9,456 nt of DNA from an uncultured Acetatifactor sp. Lineage in GTDB: Bacteria; Bacillota; Clostridia; Lachnospirales; Lachnospiraceae. Shown piece by piece: positions 7,343 to 9,456 of this stretch. Each line of letters opens with the position of its first letter. The stretch's first letter is position 1. The stretch lies in the NCBI GenBank assembly GCA_947631715.1, contig CANRMK010000069.1:1-9456 (forward strand), given 5' to 3'. Under the pieces are notes generated by a model. The model did not search any database, was not told the origin of the DNA, and saw only the letters and a list, made by a program, of their open reading frames with translations. A program made the translations under genes and the position numbers.

Positions 7343-9215
7343 GCTTTACCACTTTTCTGTCATAGGTCACGATGCCGTTGACCTCTTCTTCCACATCGGA
7401 AAGCTGCGTATAGACGGCTGCGCTCAGACCGTTCTCCACAAGCGGGAACAGGTGCTTTTTTGTCAGCTCTTCGTAAGCGGCTGCCATTTCCTGCGGACCG
7501 GGGAATTTCCGATAGCCGTATATGCGGTCTACGCTGGAATGTTCCGGAATGCGGCAGGCAAATCCGCCGTATTCGGTGATGGCAAAGGCGCGCCGGCCAT
7601 CCGGCTTTACCTTAAGGGGCCTGAAATAATTATGGACGCTTCGGAAGTCCCCGCCTTTCTGGTCGAACCAGCCGCTGGCATGGTCCACCGGACGGGTGGG
7701 GTCTTTTTCTTTGATCATCTGGGCAATCCGTGCGGCATCGAACTGCCCCCAGCCCTCATTGAAAGGGACCCAGGCGGAGACGGAGGGCACGCTGTAGAGA
7801 TGCTCCAGCACGGCCATACACTCCTGCTCCCAGGAATCTCTGCCCTCCTGATCTGCCCGGGAGAACAGGCGGTAATGATCGTCGCGGGTGTGGGCGCTCA
7901 TATGGGGGAACAGAGTGGGAAGATAACAGACGAGGGGCATATGGTAGGTAGTGCCGCCGCTGACCATATCCTGCCACACGGCCATGCCCAGCCGGTCACA
8001 GTGATAGTACCAGCGCAGGGGCTCGATCTTGATATGCTTGCGCAGCATATTAAAGCCCATATCCCTGGCCAGGGATATGTCATAGACAAAGGCTTCGTCG
8101 CAGGGAGCGGTCATGAGGCCGTCGGACCAGTAACCCTGATCCAGGATTCCATGGAGGAAATAAGGGGTATGGTTCAAGCAGAAGCGGGGCATTCCGGCCT
8201 TATCCGGCTCCACGGTAAAGGACCGCATGGCAAAGTAGCTGTGGATCACATCCTCATCTGCATGGATCGTGACACCGTAAAGATAGGGTGCCTCCGGCAT
8301 CCAGGGAAAGAACCCGTCCTCCGGCAGCGTCAGGATCAGAGTGCCTGCTCTGGAGGATTCCATAGTGACAGACACGCCGGTGAGGCTGCGGGGAGGCTTT
8401 CCGTTCCTGCCGGGGAAGGGACAGCCGCCAGATATGGGGCCGTCTATGGTAAATTGGCTGCTGGGCTCCTGGACCGTGCACGTGACCATGGTAAATTCCC
8501 TGGGCGATGCAAGCTCTATCGTGACCTGTTTTTTGTCAAAGTCCGGCGTGATGCGGATGGCACTGATATAATTTGCGGGCACCCACTCATACCAGACAGT
8601 CTGCCAGATGCCGCTCTGGGCCGTATAGAACATACCGCCCCGCTTCAAGGTCTGCTTGCCGCGGGTAAAGTAGGAGGTATCGCTGTCGTCCCGGATCCTG
8701 ACCTGCAGCAGGAGAGCCTCTTCCGATACATGATCGGTAAGGTCAGCAGAGAAAGGAAGATATCCTCCGATGTGGGCCACGAGCTCCCGGCCGTCGGCAT
8801 ATACTTCCGCCTGCTGGTCTGCCGCGCCGAAATGCAGGATACACCGCATGCCTGCCGCTTTTTTTGCCAGCTCCTCCCGGGTGAAGCTGATGCGCCGTTC
8901 ATACCAGAGAAACTCACCGGGCTTTAACTGCCTGCCCACGCCGGACAGCAGACATTCCGGAGAAAAGGGCACGAGGATATCCCCGTCCGCTTTTAGGGGC
9001 TGTCCTGGTGTCAGCTCTGTCTCCGTAAAAGCATAGCTCCAGCGCCCGTTCAGTATATGGAAGTCTTCCCGTTTAAGCTGAGGTCTTGGATATTCCTGCC
9101 ACACCGCGGGATCCTTTTCTTCTTTGAGCTTTTCACCCCATGGAGTGTATAAAGGAGTCAGTTCGTCTTCCGGGTGTTCATGGGAGAGACTTGCAATAGC
9201 GTCTTTGAGTTTCAT
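7305..9215 (-). CDS. Glycoside hydrolase family 2 enzyme (beta-galactosidase-like)
   Basis: This is a retaining exo-glycosidase of GH2, 636 residues from the chosen start. The N-terminal jelly-roll sugar-binding domain spans about 40-212 (EYPRPQLKREDFHILNGRWS, then FLWYERRISF and SGIWQTVWYEWV), an immunoglobulin-like domain about 218-335, and the TIM-barrel catalytic domain about 340-625. The predicted acid/base is Glu487 in VPFNEGWGQFD and the nucleophile Glu548 in AITEYGG; both are intact. It is much shorter than E. coli LacZ and lacks the C-terminal LacZ domains. There is no signal peptide or anchor, so it should be cytoplasmic and act on imported glycosides. The family covers beta-galactosidases, beta-glucuronidases, beta-mannosidases and arabinosidases, so specificity is open. 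GAAAGGA at 9224-9230 supports the start at 9215; upstream in-frame ATGs up to 9275 lack such a site. Confidence 0.9.
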   Translation of the reverse strand: MKLKDAIASLSHEHPEDELTPLYTPWGEKLKEEKDPAVWQEYPRPQLKREDFHILNGRWSYAFTETELTPGQPLKADGDILVPFSPECLLSGVGRQLKPGEFLWYERRISFTREELAKKAAGMRCILHFGAADQQAEVYADGRELVAHIGGYLPFSADLTDHVSEEALLLQVRIRDDSDTSYFTRGKQTLKRGGMFYTAQSGIWQTVWYEWVPANYISAIRITPDFDKKQVTIELASPREFTMVTCTVQEPSSQFTIDGPISGGCPFPGRNGKPPRSLTGVSVTMESSRAGTLILTLPEDGFFPWMPEAPYLYGVTIHADEDVIHSYFAMRSFTVEPDKAGMPRFCLNHTPYFLHGILDQGYWSDGLMTAPCDEAFVYDISLARDMGFNMLRKHIKIEPLRWYYHCDRLGMAVWQDMVSGGTTYHMPLVCYLPTLFPHMSAHTRDDHYRLFSRADQEGRDSWEQECMAVLEHLYSVPSVSAWVPFNEGWGQFDAARIAQMIKEKDPTRPVDHASGWFDQKGGDFRSVHNYFRPLKVKPDGRRAFAITEYGGFACRIPEHSSVDRIYGYRKFPGPQEMAAAYEELTKKHLFPLVENGLSAAVYTQLSDVEEEVNGIVTYDRKVVKLNAPQKQEPPET

Positions 9216-9223
9216 TTGTTCTG

Positions 9224-9230
9224 TCCTTTC
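9224..9230 (-). promoter_or_regulatory. Ribosome binding site that sets the GH2 start
   Basis: Read on the minus strand this is GAAAGGA, eight bases before the ATG at 9215 (protein start MKLKDAIASL). The in-frame ATGs further upstream, at 9275 and 9242, have no comparable purine-rich site, and the residues they would add do not look like part of the GH2 N-terminus. Confidence 0.7.
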
Positions 9231-9292
9231 CGATGTGGCCATACTCTTTTGGATTTCCGAATAAAATGCCCGCATTGCTGCTTTCGTATATC

Positions 9293-9321
9293 AGTATACA
9301 ACTTTTTTCTCCGATAATAAA
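9293..9321 (-). promoter_or_regulatory. Possible leftward promoter for the GH2 gene
   Basis: On the minus strand, TATACT (9298-9293) is a good -10 element, and TTTATT (9321-9316), 17 bp upstream, is a weak -35. Transcription would start near 9286, about 70 bases before the GH2 ATG. A short inverted repeat GTATA-N4-TATAC (9286-9299) overlaps the -10 and might be an operator, but arms this short occur by chance. Confidence 0.35.
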
Positions 9322-9356
9322 GCACATATTGTGATATTTCCGGGAGACATTCGGAT

Positions 9357-9369
9357 AATTTCTGAAATT
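9357..9369. repeat. Short inverted repeat AATTTC-T-GAAATT in divergent intergenic region
   Basis: Perfect 6-bp arms flank a single central T, 22 bases upstream of the rightward -35 element. It may be a regulator-binding site shared by the divergent genes. An AT-rich repeat of this size can also arise by chance. Confidence 0.3.
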
Positions 9370-9391
9370 TAAAAGAAGCTACAGCCTGTCC

Positions 9392-9420
9392 TTGTTTGGA
9401 CTCGGGAAGTGTGCTAGAAT
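9392..9420 (+). promoter_or_regulatory. Rightward promoter for a gene beyond the right edge
   Basis: TTGTTT (9392-9397) and TAGAAT (9415-9420) are 17 bp apart, and a TG at 9412-9413 gives an extended -10 (TGCTAGAAT). It points to a gene divergent from the GH2 gene, whose start codon lies just outside the window. Confidence 0.6.
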
Positions 9421-9437
9421 AAAACGGCAAAGCTGCG

Positions 9438-9454
9438 AGGAGGCTGTAAAAGGA
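9438..9454 (+). promoter_or_regulatory. Ribosome binding sites of the next gene
   Basis: AGGAGG (9438-9443) and a second purine-rich AAAAGGA (9448-9454) follow the rightward promoter. No ATG, GTG or TTG occurs between them and the window end, so translation presumably starts within a few bases after 9456, using the second site. The gene itself cannot be identified. Confidence 0.5.
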
Positions 9455-9456
9455 TA

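Noticed and set aside
7263..8927. A 554-codon open frame on the plus strand, antisense to the GH2 gene
   Set aside because: It shows no recognisable domain, has an odd His/Gly-rich composition, begins inside the MATE gene without a ribosome binding site, and lies opposite a clear GH2 enzyme with intact catalytic residues. It is explained by codon bias of the real gene.
9216..9275. A longer GH2 protein starting at 9275 or 9242
   Set aside because: No ribosome binding site precedes these ATGs; GAAAGGA supports the start at 9215.
1..9456. CRISPR array, insertion sequence, tRNA, riboswitch or phage/defence module
   Set aside because: No regularly spaced repeats, terminal inverted repeats, transposase frames, cloverleaf structures or defence-type proteins were found on either strand; coding genes occupy almost all of the window.

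Overview
The window looks like chromosome from a motile member of the Clostridia, most likely Lachnospiraceae. The evidence is a large flagellin with a typical clostridial C-terminus, strong AGGAGG-type ribosome binding sites, sigma-A-like promoters, moderate GC (close to 50% where counted), and a set of PAP2, MATE and GH2 proteins of gut-Firmicute type. This assignment is by inspection; no database search was run.

Layout from left to right. (1) The 3' part of a flagellin gene (1-1263, 5' end outside the window), closed by a hairpin terminator at 1299-1331. (2) A two-gene sugar operon: a xylulokinase (1449-2927), then a protein of the L-fucose/L-arabinose isomerase superfamily (2975-4459), with a promoter in front and a strong GC-rich hairpin at 4507-4541 behind. 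The pair has the standard aldose-to-ketose-to-ketose-phosphate logic, but its sugar cannot be read from sequence alone. (3) A PAP2 membrane phosphatase (4676-5647), whose likely promoter has a perfect 16-bp palindrome in the spacer between -35 and -10. It overlaps by 11 bases an 82-residue protein I do not recognise (5637-5885). (4) A MATE-family transporter (5960-7342), same strand, 74 bases downstream. (5) A glycoside hydrolase family 2 enzyme on the minus strand (7305-9215) that runs tail-to-tail into the MATE gene and overlaps it by 38 bp. (6) A 241-bp divergent intergenic region with a weak leftward promoter for the GH2 gene and a better rightward promoter plus ribosome binding sites for a gene that begins just past the right edge.

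The three metabolic and membrane modules do not obviously form one pathway. The GH2 enzyme lacks a signal peptide, so it probably works in the cytoplasm on imported oligosaccharides. It could in principle release sugars for the isomerase/kinase pair, but nothing in the sequence links them.

I found no mobile element, CRISPR array, RNA gene, phage or defence system here. The items most worth a second look are the base-composition mosaic in the flagellin, the isomerase/xylulokinase pairing, the palindrome inside the PAP2 promoter, and the small uncharacterised protein coupled to PAP2. I do not see a convincing wholly new system.
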